Shown: piece by piece, positions 55,601 through 63,715 of the stretch
Position numbering within the stretch: position 1 is the first letter of the stretch
Layout of the letters: the number at the start of each line of letters is the position of its first letter
Assembly (NCBI GenBank): GCA_029582265.1
Contig: CM055828.1
Coordinates: 27,420,618-27,484,617, forward strand
Direction: 5' to 3'
Length of the DNA: 64,000 bases
Source: Zoroaster sp. YZ-2022
Taxonomy: Eukaryota; Echinodermata; Asteroidea; Forcipulatida; Zoroasteridae
Position numbers and translations under genes: made by a program
The notes under the pieces: generated by a model
The model's input: the letters and a program-made list of their open reading frames with translations, nothing else
Told to the model about the DNA's origin: nothing
Database searches by the model: none

Positions 55601-58600
55601 TGTAGATATATACTACCATATGTACTATACATAGTTTGTGTATATAACTGTTTACTGTTAGTCAATGCACATTTCTAATCCCTTTGGCAAGTAATAGATT
55701 GATGTGTATATCTTGGGGATTACTGTTTATGTACAGGGTAGCTCAGGCACCTTCTGAAAGGTTTTGACAGTTGGATGAACTTTATTGAGGATTAGGCCTA
55801 CTGAGCTTTACTTTAAGACTTAGTGCCAATACCTTTCAAAACCTTCCAACATGTTTTGGCATGTAGGTATACTTGCTACAGACTTAGCTTACTTCATGAC
55901 TTAGTATCAGCACCTTTCAAAAACCCTCCAAACGGTTTTGGCATGTGGATGTACTTACCATACAAGTGTTATGACATGCATCGGCAGGTTAATGCTGTGG
56001 GCCCTATGCTTATTACACAGTGCAAATTTGGCAGGTTTTGGCATGTACAGTAACAGGAGGGTTAAGGGTAAAATTGTGTCCCCATTTTTCTGCAACTAGC
56101 AGGTGGCAACAAGTGCTTTTCCCATTACTCTCAAGCAGGGTAGCCAAACAGAACAGCCAAACTCTTTGTGCGAATGCATTGGTGTATGACGCCATGGACT
56201 GGGTTAACACTAACCCTATTGGACTTAGCTGGAATCGGGACACCCAGCCCCCATGCAAAGTATCCCTATCAGGGCTATACAGTACTGGTGAGTCCATCAA
56301 AAGACAACACCATGCAGTAACACTACCACCCAACTGTTGGACTTAGCTGGAGTTGGGACACCCAGCCCCCATGCAAAGTATCCCAGTCAGAGCTATACAG
56401 TACTGACAAGTCCATCAAAATACAACACCATGCAGTAACACTACCACCCAACTGTTGGACTTAGCTGGAGTTGGGACACCCAGCCCCCATGCAAAGTATC
56501 CCAGTCAGAGCTATACAGTACTGATGAGTCCATCAAAATACAACAAACCCAGCTGTTGGAGTTTGAATTGTTTGGAGTGATTAGGGTTAAAACTGGCTGG
56601 CACATGTCGTGGTGTACACTTTGCTGGCCACACTTTGTGGTATAACAAATGTTTGTTACATAGTGGTGTTTGTACGTATTCATCAACTCACCCACTGTAG
56701 GCATCTCCATAGCAGAGACTACAGCTGTTCTCAATGTGAAATCTCAGGAGATGTTCAGCAAAGTCAGCGTGAGACAGCTTAAACTTAGAGTATTTAGCGC
56801 TAGATGAGGTGTACATATCCTTAGAAGCAGCCCATAATGGGAAGACAGTTTCACCCAGTCTTATGCTCGAACATTTCCCAGACATTGTCCACGCCTCAGG
56901 ATGCCTACCTGGAATACACAACAGTGTGGCGAAAACAATTTGAGATATAGTGCCAAAGAGTGTCGTATCCAACCGCCACTTTTTAAGGTTTAAAAAAAAA
57001 TGTTTTGAACTGGTCACTAACCAGTTAAACAGTGATTTGATCGATTTTTGAGGGTACAGAAAACTATCTTTAAAATCCACATTTATGATGGTTTTCGGAC
57101 TTTATTTCCCTTCTAAAAAAATCCTCCCCTTCAGAAAATAGAAGAATCCTATTATAGTTGCCAATGCGCTTGTACGATGACCGTGTTGGTCACTAACGGG
57201 GGAGTTGAAAGATCAGACTGTTAAGTTCGAATGCTTCTTCCGTTCACAGTCTCTTATTTTTAGAATAATTATTTGTCGTTGTGAGTGACAAATTACATAA
57301 TTATTCTAAAAATAGGAGCCTGTGAATGGAAGAAACATTCTGACTACAGACTGACATGACTGAGGAAGTCATCGTATACCAAAAATGCCCGATTTTTCAT
57401 TAAACAAATATTCTGGAATAATTTGAAGTATATGTCCATCATCATCCATAATGTTCTCCACCTTACTGAGCAGCTAAGATTACATTATTAGTTATAATGA
57501 ACGAGAAAAAGTGGCGGTTGGATACAACATTCTTCCCCAGATTTGTGACCATGAGTTACAAAATATTTATTTTTTGTTGTTGTTTTAATATTCGGAAAGA
57601 ATGTCATATCCGACCGCCACTTTTTAAGGGCTTTTTTGGAATTTTTTTGCAACCACTAACCAGTTAAAAAATTATTCTATCGATTTTTGGTGGTACAGAA
57701 AGCGAAAACTATCCTTAAAATCCACTTTTATGATGGTTTTCGGACTTTATTTCCCTTCTAAAAAAATCCTCCCCTTCAGAAAATAGAAGGATCCTATTAT
57801 AGTTGCCACTGCGCATGTACAATGACTGTGTTGGTCACTAATTGTGGAGTTTTCAAGATCAGACTGACATGACTGAGGGAGTCATCGTATACCAAAAATT
57901 CCTGATTTTTCATGAAATAAATATCCTGGAATAATTTGAAGTATATGTCCATCATCATCCATATGTTCTCCACCTTACGAGGTAGGTAAGATTACTTTAT
58001 TGGTTATATTGAACGAGAAAAAGTGGCGGTTGGATACAACATTCTTCCCCAGATTTGTGGCCACTACAAAATATTTATTTTTTGTTGTATTAATATTCTG
58101 TTGGAAAACGTTATTGTGCTCGAGTCCAGAACCCGTAACGTTAGAATCAAACACAACATTATTGCGTGTAACTGTTAAAGTATTACTGTTAGTGTTAAAT
58201 AAAAATGTTTTGTTGGCCATTTTGTCGTCTGCTAAAAACACATGCTTAACTTACTTAGACATTGTGCACAAGTGGCATTTGGGTTTAACATTTTTTTTTC
58301 CTCTGGGTGGGAGTGGATCTTACCACGTTCTTTTTTTAAGGGAAACACAGCCTGAATCCGAACCAGTGTCAGTGGGTACCCGGGTGTCAATGAACTTTCA
58401 CTTTTAACTGTTAAGCCATTGGCATTGGCTTGAGGACACTTGTGTCACTTGACGTGACAAGCTGAACAAAATGTACGTGTTGAGGGCTAACGTTATAGGC
58501 TTACCTGTAAGTGTAAGAAACTCGTTTCGGATTCGTCGAGAACTCAGCATTTAAAGGAATTGCTTCTTTCATCAAGACGAAAGTCGAAAGTAATCGTCGT

Positions 58601-58644
58601 CGTTTCTGGAGGTACATGTACTCTGTGCAGTCTTCGCCGGACAT
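45849..58644 (-). CDS. C2H2 zinc-finger protein, 8 coding exons, about 752 residues
   Basis: Eight exons splice in phase to an uninterrupted 752-residue reading frame. The last exon holds seven C2H2 fingers at about residues 489-510, 551-568, 575-595, 607-628, 637-657, 665-685 and 693-714. Fingers 5-7 follow each other with short linkers, which suggests sequence-specific DNA binding in the nucleus. The N-terminal 470 residues have no domain I recognise. They include an acidic stretch in exon 5 (GDDDDADT), three repeats of G-[IV]-[IV]-x-x-[IM]-K in exon 6 (about residues 266, 305 and 353), and a very basic exon 7 that could act as a nuclear localisation signal. I do not recognise an orthologue. 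The exon 6 donor is the only weak junction. Confidence 0.82.
46796..47079. mobile_element. TTAACCCTAA-terminal element in the last intron of the zinc-finger gene
   Basis: Left TTAACCCTAACCCTCCC, right AGTTAGGGTTAA. It starts 113 bp from the exon 8 acceptor. Paralogous to 53387-53735 (shared TGATTGCAAGGTCAGTGCTT). Confidence 0.65.
47246..47402 (+). repeat. Dispersed repeat D, left part
   Basis: GTAAAACTTGTAGCTTTGCA through CGATCAGTATGCTCGGATC, a close match to 30318-30480. Confidence 0.6.
47403..47890. repeat. Dispersed repeats E (47425-47560) and F (47620-47890, reverse)
   Basis: 47425-47560 matches 62308-62437 (GGCCTTGG.GCCCC, AAGTGCCCT). 47620-47890 is the reverse complement of the 290-610 and 59060-59240 repeats. 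No coding potential recognised. Confidence 0.5.
48006..48115 (-). CDS. Zinc-finger gene exon 7, residues 439-475
   Basis: Acceptor tattccaacag, donor GTAAGC. The chosen frame (phase 0 in, phase 2 out) encodes the highly basic VMKTQRILKRKAKKKALETK and is the only one that joins exon 8 correctly. A second frame, offset by one base, is also open through the whole exon. Confidence 0.68.
48331..48408. mobile_element. Short copy of the GGCCAAAAAAAAGTCTCC foldback family
   Basis: Carries AAAAAAGTCTCCGGTTTCTG and CTTCAAAATCGGTG. The right end TTTTTTTTGGGCCA is kept. Another fragment lies at 49308-49345. Confidence 0.6.
48441..48672 (-). mobile_element. Second SINE family (tRNA-like head), copy 1
   Basis: In reverse orientation, GGGCAAGCTCGGTGGTTGAG and GGGTTCGAATCCCGCCC look like tRNA A and B boxes. 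The anticodon arm does not fold into a standard 7-base loop, and a shared tail (CAAGAATTTCACCAACC) follows. Confidence 0.65.
48709..49083 (+). mobile_element. Second SINE family, copies 2 and 3
   Basis: Two plus-strand copies (about 48709-48902 and 48903-49083) with the same head, separated by a copy of the TATATATCGCGGAACACGCT leader. Together with copy 1 they form an inverted cluster. Confidence 0.65.
49371..49753 (+). mobile_element. TTAA element, third family, copy 1
   Basis: Runs from ATCCCTCCTACTTCTGG to CAGTAGGAGGGTTAA. Nearly identical to 52252-52627, apart from a short duplication of CCATTTGAAA and a few substitutions. Confidence 0.75.
49977..50604 (-). CDS. Zinc-finger gene exon 6, residues 229-438
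   Basis: Acceptor tttggttacag, phase 2 in. Three similar blocks (GIISKIKQKMMGEE, GVISKMKMGIIGEE, GIVTTIKQQVGVEN) are spaced about 39-48 residues apart. The 3' end is uncertain. Donor GTACAA at 49976 keeps the phase 0 needed by exon 7, whereas the frame itself runs on to a stop at 49929. If unspliced, the protein would end here without zinc fingers. Confidence 0.7.
51046..51357 (+). mobile_element. Solo copy of the satellite-founder element
   Basis: 312 bp with TTAA at both ends; the right terminus CATAGGAGGGTTAA is good and the left one slightly mutated. It lies just 3' of zinc-finger exon 5, in its intron. Confidence 0.8.
51374..51484 (-). CDS. Zinc-finger gene exon 5, residues 192-229
   Basis: Acceptor ttctgtgaag, donor GTAAGG, phase 2 at both ends. 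Strongly acidic (DENDGEREDIGDDDDADT), a composition often seen in activation or interaction segments. Confidence 0.78.
51838..52110. mobile_element. TTAACCCTAA-terminal element
   Basis: Left TTAACCCTAACCCCCTAGG, right GGGTGGTTAGGGTTTTAAA. In an intron of the zinc-finger gene. Confidence 0.6.
52252..52627 (+). mobile_element. TTAA element, third family, copy 2
   Basis: Near-identical direct-orientation partner of 49371-49753. Both lie in introns of the zinc-finger gene and flank its exons 5 and 6. Confidence 0.75.
52756..52852 (-). CDS. Zinc-finger gene exon 4, residues 160-192
   Basis: Acceptor cttgtttag... (ttgtttag), donor GTAAGT, phase 1 in and phase 2 out. Basic segment DPKRLKNNKKPSRKRC, a candidate nuclear localisation signal. 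Confidence 0.77.
53387..53735. mobile_element. TTAACCCTAA-terminal element, paralogue of 46796-47079
   Basis: Left TTAACCCTAACCTTCCC, right AGTTAGTGTTAA. It shares the 46796 interior with an extra copy of TTTGCTAAAGTG(A/G)AGGA at its left side. Confidence 0.65.
54441..54565 (-). CDS. Zinc-finger gene exon 3, residues 118-160
   Basis: Acceptor caattttacag, donor GTAAGA, phase 2 in and phase 1 out. Hydrophilic KYRNIGVQTEKAVTED..., with no recognisable domain. Confidence 0.78.
54699..55024 (+). mobile_element. Solo copy of the satellite-founder element
   Basis: TTAA at both ends with termini AACCCTTCTACT and AGAAGGGTTTTAA. In intron 2 of the zinc-finger gene. Confidence 0.75.
55068..55192 (-). 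repeat. Dispersed repeat D, fragment
   Basis: Reverse-orientation fragment with CATACTGATCGAAATGTCG and AGTTCTTTTCAGAACTA. Confidence 0.55.
55184..55401. mobile_element. TTAACCCTAA-terminal element, short copy
   Basis: Left terminus degraded; right terminus AGCTAAGGGGTTAGGGTTAA. It contains one unit of the 118-bp repeat that is tandem at 56203-56590, in the opposite orientation. Confidence 0.55.
55487..56065 (+). mobile_element. TTAA element, fourth family
   Basis: Left TTAACCCTCCTAT, right AACAGGAGGGTTAA. The interior is rich in the words TTTTGAAAGG and CCTTTCAAAA, unlike the other families. Confidence 0.65.
56203..56590. repeat. 118-bp tandem repeat inside a TTAA-terminal element
   Basis: About three units carrying GGACACCCAGCCCCCATGC. 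They are bounded by GGGTTAACACTAACCC on the left and ATTAGGGTTAA on the right, so a mobile element appears to have expanded internally. Confidence 0.6.
56692..56904 (-). CDS. Zinc-finger gene exon 2, residues 47-118
   Basis: There are two candidate acceptors four bases apart. The right-hand one (ttccag) would give an immediate TAG in the phase required by exon 1. The left one (ggtag) gives RHPEAWTMSGKC and stays open. The donor is GG|GTGAGT, phase 2. The exon includes FKLSHADFAEHLLRFHIENS and a CSLC pair, possibly a degenerate zinc-binding motif. Confidence 0.75.
56957..57535. mobile_element. CCAACCGCCACTTTT foldback element with a nested hairpin
   Basis: Termini TATCCAACCGCCACTTTT and AAAAGTGGCGGTTGGATA. 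Interior matches 57596-58047, but it carries an extra hairpin at about 57226-57348 whose arms match the outer arms of the 38578-39934 element. Confidence 0.75.
57596..58047. mobile_element. CCAACCGCCACTTTT foldback element, copy without nested insert
   Basis: Same termini and interior as 56957-57535 (TCCCCTTCAGAAAATAGAAG), in direct tandem with it and about 60 bp away. Confidence 0.75.
58505..58644 (-). CDS. Zinc-finger gene exon 1 (start codon), residues 1-47
   Basis: The ATG at 58644-58642 has an in-frame TGA two codons upstream (58653-58651), so it is the first possible start in this exon. The frame MSGEDCTEYMYLQKRRRLL stays open to a strong donor (ACAG|GTAAGC) and leaves in phase 2. The RKR-rich leader is basic. 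Confidence 0.75.
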
Positions 58645-59059
58645 TTTTTGTCATGAAAAAATGCTAACCCTGGCCTTTTTGACCTTAAACCATAAAGAGC
58701 GCCCTCATGCGTGAAATATTGGATGCACTTAAGAACAGAATAAAGAGAATACTCATCAATCTCTAGCTCTCGTATCGTGTACGAGTTAATTAGAGTGTAC
58801 GGGGTTAGTATGTACATTACCCCCTACCCTCCACGAAGAACAGAAAAAATAATGTCAAATTGAACTCGTTTATAAAATAAATTGGACCTTTGCCGTTGGC
58901 AGGCTGAGGCCCTGATGGTATTGCACTGCAGGGGAAAGATGAGATTGGATAAAACCATGGAGGTAGAAAAAGAAAGTACCAGATAAATAAATAGTTGAAA
59001 TTCTTGAAATGAATTATTGTATTAATTAAATTTTTACAAATCTCACTTTGCCTCAAACT
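58645..59059 (-). promoter_or_regulatory. Likely 5' UTR and promoter side of the zinc-finger gene
   Basis: Lies immediately upstream of the start codon on the minus strand. No convincing TATA box or initiator is visible; this is assigned only by position. Confidence 0.35.
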
Positions 59060-59240
59060 TTTCTTGAAAGAAGAGAAGTATTGTGTCCAAACCTCCAGTT
59101 TTTTTGTTTGTAGGGATGTGGAGAGTCTGTAAATCTTCCTAAATTAAGCATCCAGGAGGATCAGGGAGCTTTGTCCTCTAGACCAAAGGGCGACCCAGGT
59201 TCACTACCCATTCATCATAATTTGTTACTTTCGTCAAATC
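59060..59240 (+). repeat. Dispersed repeat F, copy
   Basis: Matches 290-610, including CATCCAGGAGG.TCAGGG and the CTCTAGACCAAAGG word. Confidence 0.5.
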
Positions 59241-59314
59241 ACTCCGCTGATTGAACACTATTGATCGATTAACCAACTGACTTGCTGATGGACTGATTGA
59301 TTAATTGACTGCAT

Positions 59315-59635
59315 GCTGAAGGGGTCCTTGTCACCTAGGGTACTCCCCAATGGTACCCAGGCAATCTCAATCCTATGTACGTTATGAGGACTTTTATGAT
59401 TGCCTGGGTACCATTGTAAGGCTGAAGGTGTCATTGTCACCTAGGGTACTCCCCAATGGTACCCAGGCAATCTCAATCATATGTACGTTATGAGGACTTT
59501 TATGATTGCCTGGGTACCATTGTAAGGCTGAAGGTGTCATTGTCACCTAGGGTACTCCCCAATGGTACCCAGGCAATCTCAATACTATGTACGTTATGAG
59601 GACTTTTATGATTGACTGGGTAACAATGGGTGACA
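59315..59635. repeat. 106-bp tandem repeat, each unit a hairpin
   Basis: Three units. Arms AATGGTACCCAGGCAATC (59349, 59455, 59561) pair with GATTGCCTGGGTACCATT (59398, 59504); the third right arm is mutated (GATTGACTGGGTAACAAT). Confidence 0.9.
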
Positions 59636-59773
59636 ACGATTGACTATTTGATACAAGTATAACATGAATGAATGGATGACTTGAATGAATGGATAGGTGT
59701 ATTGATATAGTAATGAGATGATTATGATAGGCCAAAAAGTTATTTCTTCAAACAAAATATCAGACTTGCATTC

Positions 59774-59876
59774 GAGTCCTCAAACCTTGAGTCCGAGTCC
59801 CCAGTGTCGAATCCGAGTCCCCAGTGTCGAATCCGAGTCCCGAGTTATGTGGGTTGAGTCCAAGTCACGAGTCACT
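59774..59876. repeat. GAGTC(C) minisatellite, copy 1
   Basis: Irregular repeats of GAGTCC and CGAATCCGAGTCCC. The same repeat type lies at 61263-61400. Confidence 0.8.
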
Positions 59877-60229
59877 TACAAAATTCAAACGAAAAACAAA
59901 AACCTTATTATACATGTCATGGTTCAAAGTTAAGTGAAAAAATACTTGAAACACATGGGACAGTATCTCGTGTTCCAAAAATTTCCAAACATTATTCGAA
60001 AATGGTTTGAAATTTCTCAAATCTTTTGTAATAATTTTTTCGTTTTTTTTTAAATACAAGTTAATGTTTCAAACCTGAATGATATATTCATGTTTTGCTC
60101 AGGTAGAGGTTGTTGGGTGGCCTGGGTAGGGTTAGGACAATGTTTAGAATTGGAATTTGGCATGAAATTTACATATTTTTTGCATACATTATTTTTCAAC
60201 TGTGCATAATAATAAAGAAAATCCCCAGA

Positions 60230-60460
60230 CCAAGTTAAGAACACTTTATACTTCCCATGACCCCACCCCATTGTACAATGTTCTCACCTGATTCCATTTC
60301 CCAATAAACACGATGGATTTAGCAACATGTTTTTCCCACATTTCGGCCTGCAACCAATATAATATATTGCAAGCATAACATTTAAATAATAAAACAATGT
60401 GTCGCTCTATAATGTCCCCAAACCAATTCACCATAACCAAATGCAATAAACACGGATGTA
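60230..60460. repeat. Segmental duplication unit 1
   Basis: Contains the exon-like segment plus about 100 bp of right flank (CAACCAATATAATATATTGC .. CACCATAACCAAATG). Its partner is 61417-61624. Confidence 0.8.
60288..60347 (-). other. Exon-like 60-bp segment, possible orphan exon
   Basis: It is flanked by acceptor tggttgcag and a good donor CAG|GTGAGA. Twenty open codons (AEMWEKHVAKSIVFIGK..) are in phase 0. No neighbouring exons were recognised. It lies between the zinc-finger gene's first exon and the Ikaros-like gene, so it may be an exon of an unrecognised minus-strand gene or an upstream exon of the zinc-finger gene. A degenerate second copy lies about 1.2 kb to the right. Confidence 0.35.
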
Positions 60461-61262
60461 ATTCTTTTGAAAAGCCATAAAAAAAATATATTCATGACGT
60501 GTTTTAGTCCGACAGCTACAGTGATATATTACCGAAAATAAAAATGAGCAGCATTTTAACAAAAGATAATTTTGACAATCCAAAATATGGCAGCCCTAAG
60601 TTTGAATTTGGAGGGAATTCACACAATTATCTCCCATCCTCACTCCCAAAGAAAGTCGTCATAGTTTATTAGGTTTTGTTGTTGTTGAAAATACCAGTCT
60701 AACCTAAATGTTGATTTGGCTTCGTCTACAGGAACATATGGTAAAGATATTACTATCACATCTGCACTAAGAAATTGTTTCCAAAATGAACTCTACATTT
60801 TATATGCTGAAATAGCTCACAAATGCCCACACAGAGCCTCCTGAATGAAAAATGTTCAAAATGTCCATTCCATTTCTCTAGAATTGACACCAAACACCAT
60901 GAAAATTGAGAGACCAGTGCGTGGGACAGTGTAATAAGTCTGGTACCCATCACTATCGTGCTTTTATTCCCACAATGTTGTATGCTGAAGCTTGGGTACA
61001 TAATTCATTGTAATCGACTGGAAGATGCACTTTGTTTTCATGCGGCCGCTGCACTTGTGCTTGTAAACGATTCCGATCACATTACTACAAAGAGAGAAAG
61101 GACACAACAGGCTATGCTACAACGGAATAGGATGCACGGTATCAATTTTATGAAACTGTTCACATTGTTTAAATTAAGTAACAAGACTTAAACACTATAT
61201 TGCAAGAACGTTCTTTATTTTGTCAATGTTTTAAAATAGTGAATATTGGGTATTTTGCCATT
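60461..61262. other. Intergenic between the duplicated segments, no gene recognised
   Basis: AT-rich; short frames only. Confidence 0.5.
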
Positions 61263-61400
61263 GAGTCCGAGTCACGAGTCACGAGTCCAAGTCCGAGTCA
61301 TTGTACATGGTGACTCGAATCTGAGTCACCAAAAAAGTGAGTCGAGTCGGACTCGAGTCCAAGTCACAAGTCACAAGTCACAAGTCACAAGTCATACAAG
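61263..61400. repeat. GAGTC(A/C) minisatellite, copy 2
   Basis: Repeats of GAGTCACGAGTC and CAAGTCA. It precedes the degenerate exon-like copy at 61455, as copy 1 precedes the exon-like segment at 60288. Confidence 0.8.
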
Positions 61401-61416
61401 TCTGCAAAATGTTAAT

Positions 61417-61624
61417 AACACTTTATAATTCTCATGACCCCACGCCGTTGTACATGTACATTGTTCTTGCCTGATTCCTAATAAACATGATGGATTTAGC
61501 AACATGTTTTTTCCCACATTTCGGCCTGCAACCAATATAATATATTGCTAGAATAACATTTAAATAATAAAACAATAATGTGTCGCTCTATAATGTCCCC
61601 AAACCAATTCACCATAACCAAATG
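61417..61624. repeat. Segmental duplication unit 2
   Basis: Matches 60230-60460 along its length with small indels. Offset about 1.19 kb. Confidence 0.8.
61455..61531 (-). pseudogene. Degenerate duplicate of the 60.3-kb exon-like segment
   Basis: The sequence matches 60288-60347 with its flanks. It has an extra A in the run after TGGG, a deletion near the 3' end, and GCAAGA in place of the GTGAGA donor, so it cannot be spliced or translated like the first copy. Confidence 0.5.
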
Positions 61625-61852
61625 TTAAGTTAACAGTAAGCATTATAAACTGCTTATTTATTTCTAGTTCAATATCAAACAATTGTAAATCTTTGATTTA
61701 ATACATTTATGAAACGTTTTAACTATAATTTCCAAGGGGTGGGTTTTTTAAAGAAAATAACTGCAATCTCAAAAAAGGTGATTCATTCACATCCCCTTTC
61801 CCCCTTCCCTCCTCCGTGACATTTTGGAGCAATAGAACAATTTCATTAATAA

Positions 61853-62210
61853 TAATAATAATTATTATTTAGACTTATATAGCGCACGTATTCACCAAAC
61901 TGGTGCTCAAGGCACATTATATTATTACCCCTACTCATCAGGTGCATAAATCATTCCTGGAACCATCTCAGCTCCCTGGGGATTATACAGCTCAATTGCT
62001 GCCATTTCGGCACATATAGGGGTAATCAAACACAACAACCAACTCTGCCCTCACAGGTACCCATTTACCCCTGGGTGGAGAGAAGCAATTATGGTAAAGT
62101 GTCTTGCTCAAGGACATAAGCACCGCGGTCGGGATTCGAACCCACATTCTGACGACTCAGCCATCAGAACACAAATCCGATGCACTAAACCGTTTGACCA
62201 TGGTACTCCA
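61853..62210 (-). mobile_element. tRNA-derived SINE, near full length, reverse orientation
   Basis: (ATT)n tail at the left, body with TCTTGCTCAAGGACA, box-B-like inverse GGGATTCGAACCC, head ending near 62210. Confidence 0.8.
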
Positions 62211-62814
62211 ATTAAAAATGTATTATTTCAACATGACATCTAATAGTCCTCTGTAAAATATCTCTCTCTCTCTCGCCATATGTACATGTACAAGCCTGAG
62301 ATTTCACACAGACCATGGCCTCCATTGCCCCAGTCTTGGCCTTGGTGCCCCTTCAAAATGTTCCCACAGACATTCTGATATTCTAATGGAAGTGCCCTTT
62401 ACTCAGGGAAAATGGCCTTGCCCCTACAAGAATGAAATACCAGGTCTAGCATGTAGATTCATGAACTGAACTGAGAATCGGTAATTGCTCCGTGCATGGG
62501 CCGTTGAGGGCTGTGGACACATGTTGTTCATCGGTTGCGTGGAGCAGAGATCAAAGGCAGAAGGACGCGTGTGTGCAGTGCGTTTTTTTTTTGGCGCATG
62601 AAGTTTACGCACAACGCTAACTTAACACCAAATTGCAACTCATGAAGAAAAGACAATGGGTGTGTTTTACCACTAGAGGGCTATGACATGCACGGAGTGG
62701 TTGTACTTATTGTCTTTAATTAGGTTTTATAATTAAAAGTTAATATGACTCAAAATATCAATGATGCCAAGAAGTTTCTTAAACTTTTGAGTTTTTTAAA
62801 GGCATCACAATGTG

Positions 62815-63281
62815 GCATTTCTGTCTTCGGAGTGACAAAAATTAATTTTACTTATATATGTGATGCGATCTGGGAAAACCCATCGGATGTCAGCAAACTG
62901 TTTTGAAGATAATGGCAAAATAGTCCCCCAATTTTTGTTGTTGACAATTTGAGTTTTTTAACTGTTAATATCCAAATGATCATTCTTGAAAATATTAAAT
63001 AAAAATTCCATCGTTTTAGATGTAAAAACATATGATGATAGATAATTAAAAAGCCGTCTTTGTTTTCGTTTCCGCCATTGTTTTTTAAGGACAGCGGCGG
63101 CTTTATAACTTCCCGAGAGCATAACTCAAGTTATAGACAACCTAGAATCATTAATAAAACAGCTTTGAAAACAGCACAGTGTCCTCGTTAATTTGATGTA
63201 TATAACACAAAAATGACAAATTTCACCATGTGAAGGGTTTTCCCCGATCACATCACATATGATAGCACCTGAGACAGAAAA
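62815..63281. mobile_element. Foldback element upstream of the IKZF-like stop
   Basis: Imperfect arms TGTGATGCGATCTGGGAAAA (62860) and inverse (63234-63260), extended outward by TTCTGTCT / AGACAGAA. Lies about 435 bp beyond the IKZF-like stop codon, perhaps in its 3' UTR or just past it. Confidence 0.65.
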
Positions 63282-63715
63282 TATTTAAACTAAGCAAGTT
63301 TTTGGTAAAACTGGGATCATTTATGTTTTTTAGAGATTACTAATGGTGTAAGGGGCTTTATTATTTTCCCCCTAAAAAAGTCTTTTGTTTTTGATAGAAA
63401 GCAGTAACTATGTCACTTGATATACTATGACAACAATTCTAAGAATACTGTGAAGGTAATTATTAAAAGATAACTATTTTAGCTAAAAAAAGTACCCAAT
63501 ATGAATACTAAATGAGATTTGTGTAATTCAAGGCCAGGTTTGAGTCTTAAATACTAACCCAAATCACATTTTCCTGTTATTTGGGTTTATGTTCCAAACC
63601 GAATGCAACCCTGAAAATGACAAAATAAAACATATGATACACAGTTATGGCAAGATGGTGCTCTGAGTTTTTAAACCAATATTTGTAACGTTATTTGACT
63701 AACAAAAAACTCAAA
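63282..63715 (-). other. 3' side of the IKZF-like gene, likely 3' UTR
   Basis: AT-rich sequence directly downstream of the TAA at 63716. The TTTATTATTT at 63358 reads AATAATAAAG on the minus strand and could serve as a weak polyadenylation signal. Confidence 0.4.
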
